Of a stretch of DNA of 64,000 nt, positions 14,244-28,056 are shown piece after piece. This DNA is from Talinum fruticosum. Lineage: Eukaryota; Streptophyta; Magnoliopsida; Caryophyllales; Talinaceae. Both the position numbers and the translations under genes were made by a program. The stretch's first letter is position 1. Each line of letters begins with the position of its first letter. The notes under the pieces were generated by a model. It worked only from the letters and a program-made list of their open reading frames with translations. It had not been told where the DNA came from and did no database searches. The DNA lies in NCBI GenBank assembly GCA_021018815.1, contig JAITYX010000076.1, forward strand, positions 1,302,001-1,366,000. The letters run 5' to 3'.

Positions 14244-14440
14244 AGGTTTGCTCGATTTAGTTGTTAAAAATTAGTTATTAACTATTACGAGTTGTTATAA
14301 ACTATTACGATTATTGTTAATTGTTACAAGTTATTACGAGTTAGTTATGCGCGTAACAATTAGTTGAAACTAATCATTACTGAATCTGTTATGAGATATT
14401 ATAAGTTATAATTGTTATAAACTCTAAGATGAATAGGTCT
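14244..14440. mobile_element. Older Tourist-like MITE related to the element at 14470
   Basis: Ends AGGTTTGCTCG on the left and, read inward from the right, AGACCTATTC, resembling the ends of the neighbouring element. The inside is full of the same GTTATAA / TTACGAGTT / TTATGAG words. The candidate target duplication (TTA left, TGA right) does not match, so it is probably an eroded copy of the same family. Confidence 0.4.
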
Positions 14441-14469
14441 TGATCTCATGTTATGATGTGTTATTTTTA

Positions 14470-14597
14470 GGGCTTGTTCGTTTCAACTGTTAAAACTAGC
14501 GGTTATACCATTTATAACTGATTATGAGTCATTATGAGCTACTATAATGGTAATAATAATATTAATAATTTTTTTCTTAATAATAATAATATAATTC

Positions 14598-14644
<47 letters not shown>

Positions 14645-14844
14645 CATGGAGTAATGAGACCAATAATAATAATAATAATAATCACTATTTTTATAAATAA
14701 TTATATGAGTATATTTAGTCGTTATAGTGGGTAATCTGTTATAGCATTTATAACTAACTATTATGAGTCGTTACAACGGTTATGAGCGTTTATGAGCGGT
14801 TAGCGGTTATAAACGCTTTTGTAAATGCTAATTCGAATAGGCTC
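14470..14844. mobile_element. Tourist-like (PIF/Harbinger-type) MITE
   Basis: A 375-bp non-coding element with imperfect terminal inverted repeats: GGGCTTGTTCG on the left and, read inward from the right, GAGCCTATTCG. It is flanked by TTA on both sides (14467-14469 and 14845-14847), the 3-bp target duplication typical of PIF/Harbinger elements. The inside is rich in GTTATAA, TTATGAG and GCGGTTA words, with an expanded ATT/AAT microsatellite at its centre (about 14559-14692). No transposase. Confidence 0.6.
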
Positions 14845-17510
14845 TTAATTAAAAGATTAAAGTTGGAATCGGACGAAGTCGAAAGTAGTAACAAAATAAA
14901 GTTATTAAAATACTATGAGAAGTTAAAAGGAGTCCAAACTTAGATTAAACTAGTCGTATTTGAAAAAAAGTTTAAAATGTAAGAATTTAAGGGAGTTGGA
15001 AAAAATTAAAAAGAATTGAAATGAGACACACTTGAAGGAGTTAAAAGGAGTTCCAACTAAAAAGAACATACCCTCAATGATTTTTAAAAGGGATTGTTCA
15101 TTATCTTTTCCGAGCTATGTGAACGAGACGATTTTGCGGTAACCTTATATATCTTTGTTATTTTACTTATTTCAACTAAATTAATCTTTTTTAAGCTAAA
15201 TTGATACTTGAAAGAATATATAAACTTATACTCACCTAACTTATCTGAATTGATAATGTATAACAATGTTTTTGGAAAACAAATTATGAATTTATAAATT
15301 GAAAGTCTACGACTTTTACAATAAAACTAGGAGAATTTATAGAAACCCAACAAGCTTACTTAATGCTCTTAATTTTATAGGCTATACCTCCATTGTATTT
15401 AGTTTGACATGTAAACCCTCTCGTGAGTTCATAGACCATTGAGTTCACCCTGCATAGGGTCTAATGAACTGTCTATCTTATCATAAAAAAATTTTAAAAA
15501 ATTTGATTTTGCCAATTGTTAATAAATTTGTGATAAAATTTATGTCCATTAATAATACGGATAATATTTATTGACTAGTCGTCCTATTTGTTGAAACACA
15601 AACAAAATATATTACCCTAAGACTTTGTTATTGAATGGATAACAAAACTTGTTCACAAAAATGTGTTTTTATTAATATGAATGAGCTATAACATAAAAGT
15701 TTAATACAATTATACAAAAAAAAATTAAAATTAAATGTAAAATATATCAAAACCTTAATTATAACTATTAGATGAAAACCTAATTTTAAATAAGTGACCA
15801 CATTCAAAATCTTTGATTTGCATTCTAACCACTTCATCTCGATCCAAATATATCCCCAGAAAAGAGGTATGCAAAATCAAAATGCAAATTCTTAAATGTT
15901 TTTGGGAGCATATAATCGCAAGAGAGAGAAAAATTAAGCCCACAAATTCTTCCTATCTTTTTATTTTTTCAATTATATTTTAATATATGACTGGGAGCAA
16001 ATACTCGTCAATGCATATAAGACGTTTTGAAATCAAAATCGACTAAGAGAAGATTCGTAGATTTGGCCAGTTACTTGGCTAATCAGACAGTCATAGAGAG
16101 GGAAAAGGCTGTCATTTGACTCCACCCAAAAGAGGAGATCCATTCGAGTACCTGGCCATACAAATAAAACTTACTTTTCGATGATCCTTTTATTGAATTC
16201 TTAAAAAATGGCGACACATTTGCTAATCTATATTCCCCCTCTTTCAGGGTTTAATCACCAGCCAGGCATAATTTTCCTTTTTTTTTTTAGTAGTTGAAAA
16301 CGGATTATATAATACTCCATACGATAATTAAAGTGCGTACATTTCTATCAACAAAAGTATTGATTGAGGTGACAACGACCTTACTCCGATAAGGAGGAGA
16401 ACATAAGTTGAAATATATGAAAGTGCACTTATTGTGAGTACTTTTACCTTACACATTTATGCCCCAAAAAGAATATATTTTAATTAAACCATAATATTAA
16501 ATTAAAATAATACATTTCCGTCAACGTTTGTTTACATATATTAAGCTTTTATTTAAAAGCGCACTCTTTAAGAGACTTTTATTTTAAACACTTACAGATC
16601 CGAAATGAATATATCCTTAGTTAAATAAATAAATATATAGCATTGACAATTACAGGAGTGGGGCTTTAGTTAGTTTACTATAGCAAGATCTAAAACCAGA
16701 CAGCTAGCTTGTGGTTTAGTATATATGAAATGAACACTTGTGAAAACTTCATGTGAAAATAATTTTAAAAAGAAACAAAACTATACATTATAGACAAAAT
16801 ACAATATTATGTGTCCCTAAGCTTCTCGAGTAAGGAATCAGGGAACGTCCCCCTTCATTAATAATACTCCTATATGCATGACCCAAATCAATAACTTGCT
16901 TCAGAGGTCGAAAGTGACCTTCGCATTATTCAAACTAGTTTTGAGTCTATAAAATCATAAGATATATACGAAGATAATTTAACAAATAAAAAAGACATAA
17001 AACTATATAGGATGATACTCTAATTAAAAAACCGAGGAAAGAGATGTCTTGATTTTAAATTCATAATCCTAGGCTTAGGTCTAACTCTCGGACCAGCCCG
17101 AATCGGACGATTATGGTTGATCCATAAACAAAGTAGGAAATGGCGTGATCTTTCCGTGAATTACTGGGTACTCGGTTTTCAAATAAAGTGAATAATTAAT
17201 TATCTTACGCGCATACAATTGTTAATTATAATAATTGACTAAATATACAATGTAAATTAGCATAATATGTAAATTAAGTAACTAACATATTCTAAATGGG
17301 TCGGTCACTCCATGATCAACGTACATGGATTGTATATAATATAATTTTTACACAATAATATTATTTGGGCGGGACCATTAAAATTGAATTACTTGTGTTG
17401 ACTTGATCGAAAGAGTACGTAGACTTATTCAACAGTTGAAATTGATGCATGCACATCACATGCGTGGAAAACGTTTGGAATTTCATTTTGATAGTAAGAT
17501 TATTATAATT

Positions 17511-17859
17511 TGTTGGGTGGTGTCCCAAAATCTAATTGTATTCATATAAGAGTTTGATTGTATTAGAATTTCTTTCTTATCTAAAGGGGTTTGACATTAA
17601 TTGTAAATACTAAAAGAGTTATTGTGAGTAGAGTGTTGTGAGATTTGAGATATCTTGGATTTGGAAAGATCTTTGGATTTGAGATCGTATTGTAATATCT
17701 CATAATTGTGAAATCATTGTGTTTGTATTGTTCGTGAGTTTTCCCAATTTGAATGTTAAATTCTTGTCTCGTTTCTATTTTTCGATTTCCATCTAATTTT
17801 TGATATTGTTTTTGTCATTCTAAATCGCTTCCGCATTTTTACTCTAACTTCACCTAACA
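17511..17859 (+). mobile_element. Ty1/copia-type LTR with primer-binding-site remnant
   Basis: A 349-bp block begins TGTTGGGT and ends ACCTAACA, which are near-perfect short inverted termini of an LTR. Immediately after it (17860-17880) comes ATTGAGGTTTAGAG, an eroded match to the initiator tRNA-Met primer-binding site (TGGTATCAGAGC) of copia elements. The interior of the element and the second LTR were not found in the window, so this is a 5' LTR remnant of a mostly deleted retrotransposon. Confidence 0.65.
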
Positions 17860-17881
17860 ATTGAGGTTTAGAGTGGGGCTA

Positions 17882-18552
17882 ATTTCCTAACGTAATTTAT
17901 AAATATTGTTAAGTCTTTTATAGCCAGCTAGGTACGTGCTCACAAGGTATTTTTATTTCTCATACGTTACAAGAAGCCAACGAAATTAAGGTACAAATTA
18001 AATAAAGATTTTTTCCCCTTGCAATTAAAATATATATAGGGAAGGCGATCGACCAACCATTTTCGATGGTGACACTGTAATATATATATATTTTTATGTC
18101 TTGATAATTTGTTTACTCTCTCTATTTTATAATACATGTCATTTTAAAATATAATATAATTTTTTTATAACTTATCAATGTTACCCTTATTAATTACTTA
18201 TCGAAAAATGGAGGGATTTTTTTTTTGAATTCACATTTTTTCAATATTATGGTCAAATAAGTGTTCATAAATAAAGGATAATTGACTAAAACTTTACAGT
18301 ACTCCAAAATTTTATCGTACTCTAAATTCATGACATAAAGTTTGGTGGTGTAATTATTAATGAAATAGTATTGTGAACTCATGACTAAAATTTTCTCCAC
18401 AAAAGATAGGAGAGGGTCTACTTTGACATTTTATACGATATAAACGTGTAAAAGATTTGTTTATATTATTTGATATTTTATTATTGAGGATAAAGTATAT
18501 ATTATTATAGTCTCAAATTAAATGTTAAAAAATATATATGTAATTCACTGTA
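17882..18552. other. Intergenic, AT-rich, possible small Stowaway-like element
   Basis: No gene seen. Around 18114-18217 a TACTCTCTCTATTTTAT end and, inverted, AATCCCTCCATTTTT resemble Stowaway MITE ends, but the TA duplication on the right is not clear. The rest is plain AT-rich DNA. Confidence 0.35.
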
Positions 18553-19312
<760 letters not shown>

Positions 19313-19738
19313 ATCAAGGTAATATTGGATCCCCTTGCTGAAAAATAAATAAATAATATTATAAAATTATTTAATCTAAATCTAAAAATTAAACAAGTAA
19401 ATAATTAGCCTTATTAATTTTAAAAAATCTAAAACATAAAATAAAACCAAATTGAGCAGAAAATTAATAAATAAAAATTACAGAAAATTATATAATGAAC
19501 TAAATTAAAAATCTGGATAGAATTAAAAACATAAAAACTTTTTTAAATTTTTCAGAAAAATTAAACACAATTAAAACAGAAAAACAAAAACATAATCTAA
19601 AATAGAAAGTTAAACAAATAATCAATTACACTACAATACATATGAAAATAAATAATTAAATAAACTAGAATTTTAAAACTATTTTTTGGACCGAAACATA
19701 CACTAAAATCTTAAAATTAAAATACAAAAATTTAATTT
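19313..19738. other. A-rich DNA flanking the LINE, left side
   Basis: Very A-rich on the plus strand, like the sequence on the other side of the LINE (22010-22260). The two sides look like one A-rich region interrupted by the LINE. I recognise no element in it. Confidence 0.4.
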
Positions 19739-22008
19739 ATTTTTTTTGGTGCGTAAGAGGGGTCAAACCCCTAAAATAACTTTATTAATGATTAATAAGT
19801 CTAGGCCACGCGGCCCCTACATTATCTCGCAAAAAGCAATTCCCTAACTTCTCTAATGGGAGCTTGAAAGAAATGATAACCTAGTTCCATACATAAACCT
19901 ACATTAGCTAGTTTATCGAGCAACTTGATTCTCCTCCCTATAACAAGTGAGTAATTTTGATTTCCCAATCATTTTCCTCCATCAGCCGTTTACATTGAGA
20001 TATAATTGGAGTAAATTGGGTCCCCCAATCTTTGTGACCCTTCAACATGCCAAGTAACTAGGATTGAGTCTAGTTGAAGCCATATTCGAGGTAACCCCAA
20101 ATTATAAGCGACTCTCAAGCCCCTCCAAGTTGCTTTTAATTCAGCCATAATCGAATAACACCACCCAAAATTTTCAGTAAAACCTCCAATCCATTCCCCT
20201 CTATCTCCTCTAAGAACTCCTCCCCAGCAGTAGGGCCCGGATTACCTTTAGCAAGCACCATCCGTGTTCGAATAACCCACCCCACCGGAGGAAATTCCCA
20301 TCTTATCGGTTCCACCGATTTGGGTGGTACGAATTGTATTCGGGGATCGGAATCATCGTGTAATGCTTTAATAACCTCGTCAAATCTGAAAAGAGGAAAT
20401 CTCATTTATTTCTTGGCAAATTTTCTTCATCGGCAAAGCAATGTGAGTTTCTCCATTTCCGGAGATACCACATGCTCGAGTAGAAATTTCGTCTCCCAAT
20501 TAGAATCAACTGTATTATTATTCAAGTTAGTCAATATCCATTCCTTAAAAGGTAGTGAGTTGGCTCCTACATCAAAACCTCTTGAGTTTAAGAGATTCCA
20601 TATAGCAATAGCATGGGGGCAAAACCGAACAACATGTTCAATATCTTCCACGAGACCATCTACAAATTTTACAACTAGGATCCTCTCGTCGACCCTCTCC
20701 TCTGTCTATTAGAATTTGTCATTAGCCTGTCATGGAGAAGGAGCCGGAGAAACATACGAACTCGTTGTGGGGCTCGGGTATTCCAAATCCACTTCCAATT
20801 TTCACATTCAGTATTAACTCGCGCATTTTGGATGATGGATATGGCGGATTTAATCGAGAATTTACTCGAAGTTGAACCGTTCCAAGTAGAAGCTATCATC
20901 TATTCCTTCCTCTCGCCACTTCAACCGAAGCAATTTTCATAAGTATACTCGGTGGGAGAAGATCGGAAAAGGTATCCCATAGCCAATTGTTTTCTGCGTT
21001 CCACATTTCACACACCGTAACATCAAGGATAGCTTCCGAATTGGCGAGATGGCACTCGTCAAGGAGTGGACGCTTGTCTACCCATCTATCTAACCAGAAT
21101 CCGGTTCGACGGCCATCTCCAATACTTGAATTGATGCCTTTCATTAGCAACGGAAGATGTTCTACCAAGCCCCTCCAAGAATTCGAAGAAGGGGCGAGAA
21201 GCGGCTGTGAGGTAGGGTTAGAAGGTCTTGCCCTCTACAATATTTTTACCGAAATATTTGGGCCCAAATTGTTTCGGGCTCGTTCGAGTACCGCCATCCT
21301 AGCTTCATTAAATTTGCACCATTAAGCTGTCTCATAGCTCTCAGCCCTGACCCACCTTCTTCTTTAGACTTAGTTATAGTGTTCCAGGCCACCAAATGGA
21401 TCTTCCTTTCCGAAACGGATCCACCCCATAGAAAACATTTGATTTTCCTATCAAGATCATCGCAGATTGATCCGGGAGTCTAACTGTTTGCATAGTATAG
21501 GCCGGAATGGTACAAATGGTATATTGCACTAACGTAGCTCTACCAGCTAAAGAGAGGCATTTAGTTTTCCATCCCGATAACCGCTTATCAACTCTATCAA
21601 CGACATGTTGGAACATAGCTTTAGTTACTCGCCATTGATGGTTGGAACTCCCAAGTAATTTCCCAAATCATTCGTTTGTGGCATTTGGAGCACTTCACAA
21701 ATTTCGGAGGCCACTGAAACATCACAGTTAGGAGAGAAATATATGCTTGATTTTGCAGCACTAACCTTTTGTCCAGAAGCCATACAAAATTTTGATAGGC
21801 CATTGTTGATTAAATTGGCTTGATCCATGCTTGCTTCCGCAAAAAGTACCACATCATCTGCAAAGAATAGACTTGAGATTTTGGGTCCGCCTCTACAAGT
21901 AGGGAAGGGGATCCATTTACCGCAGGAAACCTCTTCGGCTATTAGGTGGTAGAGTCTTTCAATATAGGCCACAAATAGGTACGACGATAGTGGGTCTCCT
22001 TGGCTTTA
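19739..22008 (-). pseudogene. 5'-truncated, decayed LINE (non-LTR retrotransposon) with RT C-terminus, zf-RVT and RNase H remnants
   Basis: Read on the minus strand, the order is that of a plant L1-type LINE. It starts inside reverse transcriptase at the SQGDPLSSYLF segment (about 22000), followed by FADDVVLFAEAS with the catalytic DD (about 21864-21853), SGQKVSAAKSSIYFS and GNYLGVP. Next come FQHVVDRVDKRLSGWKTK, LSLAGRATLVQ and a GRRTGFWLDRWV segment (about 21110). A zf-RVT region follows at 20900-20430 (WKWIWNTRAPQRVRMFLR, then EHVVRFCPHA). Last is an RNase H end (GEWIGGFTENFGWCYSIM, AELKATWRGLRVAYNLG, REENQVADKLAN in shifted frames). It has a stop in the GLSQGD segment, a one-base deletion near 21630 and several other frameshifts, so it is dead. 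The 3' end is a short A-run (T-run on plus, about 19739-19747). Target duplications were not resolved. Confidence 0.88.
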
Positions 22009-25000
22009 ACCTAAATTAGAAATTAAATCAAAAAAATAATTAAATTAATCATAAAAACTAAGAAAATTAATACTAAGATATTAATATTCTAACTAAACCC
22101 TATAATAATATAACAAAATAAAATTAACCAAAGGAAACTAATTTAATCCAACTTATAACAATTTGACTAAAAATAATAAAAATAAATAGAAAAATAATCT
22201 GAAAATTAAAATATATTAGGACTCAAAATAAAATTAATATAAAATTACTGAGATATCTATCCTATTATCAATCAATGTAATTCATTCTCACGTCAATCAT
22301 TAGTAAAAACCCGTGAAAAATTCAAAAAAAATATATTGATGACAAAAAGTATATTGAATGATTTTAAAGAAGGGATGTAATTAAGAGTAATTTTATTTAA
22401 GATAAATTATAGAATAATATTTTAGAAAATAATTAAAGGATATTCTATTATTTTTAACGGTGTTAAGGTTAATTCACCAATATTTTTAACCTAAAAGTAT
22501 AATCCATATTATTTCAAATTTTGGTTTGATTTGATTTACATTTGAGAATCACAAGTTACGTTTTTTTTTCCTTTGTGACTTCAAATTGTGACTCGATCGA
22601 AATCTAATGAGATAACTATCAAAGTGAACAATATATATTTAATTATATATTTTTGGGTGGATGAATAAGATATTTCATTAAATGAGAAAATTTGTTCTTC
22701 CTTTCTACTAAAAAATAAAATATGTATTGTAAAGATGTAACAATAGCTTCGTCATTGTTTGGTTTATTAATTTGCTAGAAAGATGTGGTTGAGGTGACTA
22801 AAGAACATGGTATTAGTTTCAAACTAATTTTTAATTAGTGGCTTTAAGTTTTGAAAGTGATTGAATCGGTAAGGATCGGTCAATTGGAGGAGGTGTGTTA
22901 TGATTAAGGTATGAGTTTAACTACTTATTTATGTAATTTTTTGTCTAATTTGATTTGTTTGGATCATGAGTTTCTCTGTCTTTCCATTTACTTTTTAATT
23001 TTGTGTCTATTCTATCATTTTCAAAATACGACATGCATCCACGCTTTTACCATACTTATGTTAAGTGTGGAAATGGTATGAGTGGACAAATATTACACAA
23101 ACTAAATAAGTCGGATGAGAGTCATCTTTAACCACACACTTATATCCAAAGAAAACATCATCACTCGCCATACTTATATCTATGGACATATTACCCCTTG
23201 AGCGAATCTTTTTTTCCTATTACCGGTTTGCGATTGAAGCAACTTCTACCACTTATATAGACACTTAGGTTGTCACCAGTTAAGCTACAAAATTATTTTT
23301 GAAATTAACTAGGGTTAATTAAAATATATTATTTTTTTTACTCTTTATGCCATGTTTTTTCTCTCGAAATGATGGGGGTTGAGTGACCGCGGTTGCCCTA
23401 ACATAGATCCGTCTCCGGATTAAAAATACTTAGTTCTTCTTCAAATTAAGGTTACTGTTCATTAAGGTGAATTTTTTTAGTTTTATTTTATTTTACTTTT
23501 CTTTAAACAACATTGAGAAAAAAAAAGATATAAAGCGGGCACATGTGAAATTTACTGATTAAGCGAGAAAATAAGAAAGAAAATGAGATTAGAGTTTGAG
23601 ATTTGAGGTTTATTTCTTATTTTGATTTTTTCAATATATTGGGCATTGTGATATAAAAGAGAGAAATCAAAAATTTGCATAAAAATATTTCCTTTATGTG
23701 TTTAATTTTTATAAAAATTCTTTTCAATTTTTTTTGTAAATTTAGTATTTGACTTATGTGATTATCATAAATTGTCCAATGCGAAAAGAAATTCTTTTTA
23801 TGTAATTCAATTATTTCAAAATAAGCTGTCACGCTTATTATCTCGCCACGCTTTTTATCCATACTAAATAATAATTTTTTCAATAGATGTAAATCACCAC
23901 TCTTAATATACATGAATATACCTTAATAGGTTAGTACCACTCTTACAAGAGTGGTTATATTTTTCCACATTATTATGTGTGAAAATGATTTCGAGCAACT
24001 AATTTTCACTGATTTTTCTGCCACACTCAATCATGTATAATTATATAAGGATGGAAGCATACCATATGGTGATTGTAACATTTTCGATTATTAATCTCAT
24101 TTATTAAATGTAGTTATTAAATATTTAGTTTTTAGTTCATAACTTATTAAGGAGTATTACATTACTCGCGTACATAACATGGGTCCAAACTAGTGTTTGA
24201 TAACATCAATCTAATGGTTATATAAAAATTATTAACACTTTAGCACTACGTACGATCGACAAATAATTTAAAAAAATCTGTTAACGTAATACTTTATTAT
24301 TTCTGTATATGAGAGACTTTTCATCGATACTATATGATACTAAAGTGTAATATTCCTTTCATATCCTATCATTATCGATCTCTATGTTTTTCCCTCAAAA
24401 CAAGACATATTGGAGCTGGCTTGACAATGAAGGTTTGATTTTGGAAATTAATGGAGTTTGAAGAGAACATGCATGTCCCTGTTTCACACGCATCAATTTC
24501 TCACAAAATTTGAAGATATATTTCTATGATTTATTTTTTTAATACCTTGGTTAGCAAATAAATATAGCATAGTTGCTTTCAGCATCATAAAGATATGATA
24601 ACTGGTCCAAATCTCAATACATATGTAACATTTGATCACCAGCTAGAAAGAATACTATTCCCAATCAAGTGCTATATATCATGAAGCTAAATAAGAGTCA
24701 TGTAGAACAAAATAAACTAACACCCAACAAGTAGCTATAATTATACATGGATCAAAAATAGGGTGGTGTTAAAAAAAATTAAAAACAACAAAGTTTTAAG
24801 AGCACGATTGTTGTCATCGTCAAATATTTGCATTTTTTTCAAAGAAGTCACAAAGGTAATTTAATAGAAAGAGAAATCAAACATGTGACTTAATGTCCTC
24901 ATATCTTTAATTTTAACCACTGTATTAAAACCTTATTAATTCAAATATATACTTTGAAATTTTTTCACTTTAATTTTTCATTCCATATCCGACCAAAAAA

Positions 25001-25986
25001 TAACAAACAGTTGTAATGAAGCAAATTTTAATTGTCAATTACATAAAGTTGACATTTTGCATTATGCCTTTCAGTTTTGTGATTATTCAATAATGCATTA
25101 TAGCGTAATCGAGGCTTACATGTGTTAGATCGGGAGTCTTACACTCTCAAACAATAATAAAGAAACAAGAGGAAAAGATGAAACATGTCACAAGAATTAT
25201 TACTTGGAAAACCCAAAGCCGATAAAAAATTACGAACGATCAACTATATTTGGTAGCTTTGTAAGATATAAATATACACTTGCTGTTACAAGCTGCTACA
25301 CCTAACATTGGAGGTATATAAGCAATTATAGTCATACCATAAATGCAAGAAACCGCCCAAAATGGATAAAATAACAAGAAGCGGATCAACTGGCACCACC
25401 GACACGATGGTGCCAGGTGACATAACTACGGTCGTGTTGCCCAACATAGTATGCCTGTGTCAGGCGCTGCTTGGTTTCTTCGTTTCGTTGGCTGTTAAAA
25501 ACAGTCGTTTCTCTTGCCTCATGTGTCATGTCAGTTGTTCCAAGCCTCAAACTGCTATTTACGAGCTAAAACACTCATGAAGCTCCACAACAATAACATA
25601 GTCATCTTCAAGACAAGACATATACTATATAGTCAAACATCATTACGTACGTACACTATGTTTTTAGGAATAACATAAGTTGAAATTAGAGGGGTGCCCA
25701 CAAAATAACTACCTAACAAGTGTTTATAATCAAACAAAGCAGTCCTAATTAATTAGTATAGACAACTAGAATTTAAAATTAATTTACATGGTCTTACTTC
25801 AATTTGGCAATCCCTATGTGTCTAGCTGACTACTCACATTCATGCATAACTATATGGTAAAAATTAAACAATATAAACATAATACTTGACTGTTTTAGAG
25901 AACGAAATATGTCTTTAATTTTAAATATGAGCAATTTACATATTAAATTATTGTGTAAAGTAGTAAAAGAGTTTATATGATATTCA

Positions 25987-26017
<31 letters not shown>

Positions 26018-27908
26018 CATATCTAGGTACATATAATGAATGAATTAATCAATATCATATACGTATTTAACATCAATGCCTCTATTTTAGTCATGCAAAT
26101 CAATTTATCTACTTTATCTTAAAATAATAATATATTTTTTTTGGATGTTCAAGTGTGTATATATATATAGTGCACTTATTTAGATTGAACATCGATTGAT
26201 AAAGATGAGTAGTACAACGTGATGAATTGATGAATTAGTTTATGTTGAAGAAAAAGGAAGAAATTAGAAGTGTCTTTGTCACAAAATTGGCGTCTATTAC
26301 CTAACATGCATGTGGAAGACTCGGTAAGGCTACCCCTCCCTCAAATTTGTGACTCGTGAGAAACGACATCATTTTCTTATTTTGGCTCTTTCCAACAACC
26401 ATTTTTTTATTTTCCAGTTTCATATAATTAACTACCATAAATTTTAATTAATTTGGACCTCGCAAAGCCTCACTATTATTACTTAAAATATATTTATATT
26501 TCCTTAATAAATATATCAAACTACAACATGGTATTTCAGTACGAGCTTGTAATTTCTTTTTAGTAAAGAGCGTTTTATATAAAATTTCTTTTAACGAGCG
26601 TACTTTGTGTAATGAGCCTTAACTAACTTTGATGTGAAGGTGTATCCTATTGTTTTTTTTTTTTGGATCAAACTTCTATCTTGCCTGTCCTTGTAAAAAT
26701 AAATATAAAAAAACTTTCTTTTCATTAGATCAGTCTTCTTGCGGATAGAAATATTCGTAAAAGTAAGACTGATTAAATTTGAGTTTTCCTAATAAATCTT
26801 ACAAAAGCGGGATCTATAATAGGTATTGTTGGTATTATTGTTGTATATGATAATATATTTTTAAAAAGAAATTGCAATATTAGTGAATGAATGTGAGATG
26901 ATTATGATTAAGAAAAAGAGAAAATGTGTGAAATAAGTAGTGATTGAGAATAATTAATTAGTGGAGTGATTGATTGGAGGAGATAGAGAAGAAGATGGAG
27001 TTTTCAAAATGGGGACAAATTTTGGACAAGTGGCTGGAGACAACCTAGAGTTGGGAATCTGAGGTGGCACTATTTTGTATTTATCAGCACTTATTTATTT
27101 ATTTAATTTAATTATTATTATTATTAAATATTGAAAAACCCAGCTTGGTAGTGAAATCACCATCACCAGTTTGAAGCCCACCTGAAAATGAAACTAATGA
27201 ACAGCCAGCCTTTAATTTCCTTGAATTCATTTTTGGACCATGGAGATCTTTGTCAACTCCCCAAAGCCACATAAATAATTAATACAATTAAATTTCCTTT
27301 TTTTTTAATATTTAAACAAATGAGAGACTGTTGAATTTCATGATTCCTTTGATGAATCATGAGTTATCAGTCTATTTCCTTCATTTGCCCCCTTCTTGTA
27401 TTTCTTCCCTATTTGGATTTTTTTAAAAAAAAAACTTTCTTCCCTTTAGCCATCTTTATTACTAGTAGCACATAAATCAATTAACAATTTATAGTTAAAA
27501 ATTAATCAAATATTAATGGTAACTAAGATTGCTAATTTAATGAAGTACTCATCCCTTTAAGGTAAAAAAATACTAAAAAATCTCTATTTCGACAAAGTTA
27601 GTGGTAAACGTATTTTCGTTGATCTTTATACTTATAATATCAATCGACCACAAACCTGTATTATTTGATTTCAATATGTCTTTCCCGAACATCGACGAGC
27701 TATTGTATATCTTCATATAATAGATCTTTACGTGATATAATAGATCCAACTTGCGGGAAATATCACTTTGATCGAGCCATATAAAATTCCATTGTTGAAT
27801 CATTCTCAATCACAATCAATGATACTAATTGATAAAAATGTCAAAAATATATCGTACAATCAAATCAACACCTCTAATAAAACTTGCACGTATTGGCAAG
27901 AGAAATAA
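22009..27908. other. Intergenic DNA, no gene seen
   Basis: AT-rich. Short open frames here (for example 25362-25580) have no recognisable domain, splice support or codon bias. Low-complexity tracts include (TA)n at about 25994-26017 and 26157-26170. Nothing RNA-like was recognised. Confidence 0.55.
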
Positions 27909-28056
27909 CTCGCACAAAGTGAGAAATAAAACTCTCATAAAAAGAAAAGAAACCCAAACTCTCACAAGAATGAGAAAAATCTAACTCTCACAAAAAGAGA
28001 GATCTAAACTCTCACAAAAATGAGAGAAATCCAAACTTTCATAAAAATGAGAGAAA
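27909..28056. repeat. Array of imperfect 24-28 bp units, each a short palindrome
   Basis: Five units (starting about 27931, 27959, 27985, 28009, 28036), plus a weaker one at 27910, repeat the pattern CTCTCACAAAAATGAGAG. Each can fold as a CTCTCA/TGAGAG stem with a small A-rich loop. Units vary by single bases. The array lies in non-coding DNA and I do not recognise a family for it. Confidence 0.65.

Larger units (their letters stand above)
13956..17510. other. Intergenic, repeat-rich, no gene seen
   Basis: AT-rich DNA upstream of SAC-B. It contains two Tourist-like MITEs (listed separately) and one copy of the dispersed CACTTATTG...TTTTACCTT motif near 16425-16454. Nothing else coding or RNA-like is recognisable. 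Confidence 0.6.

Noticed and set aside
14534..14734. Open frame with poly-Leu/Ile
   Set aside because: Microsatellite inside a MITE.
25240..25330. Second LTR end (CACCTAACATTGGAGGTA) pairing with the LTR at 17511
   Set aside because: Only the last few bases resemble that LTR; the preceding sequence does not match.
25362..25580. 72-residue ATG frame
   Set aside because: No domain, no homology I recognise, no promoter or splice context; within chance expectation.
27909..28056. CRISPR-like array
   Set aside because: Units are palindromic and back-to-back without unique spacers, in a plant nuclear genome; not CRISPR.
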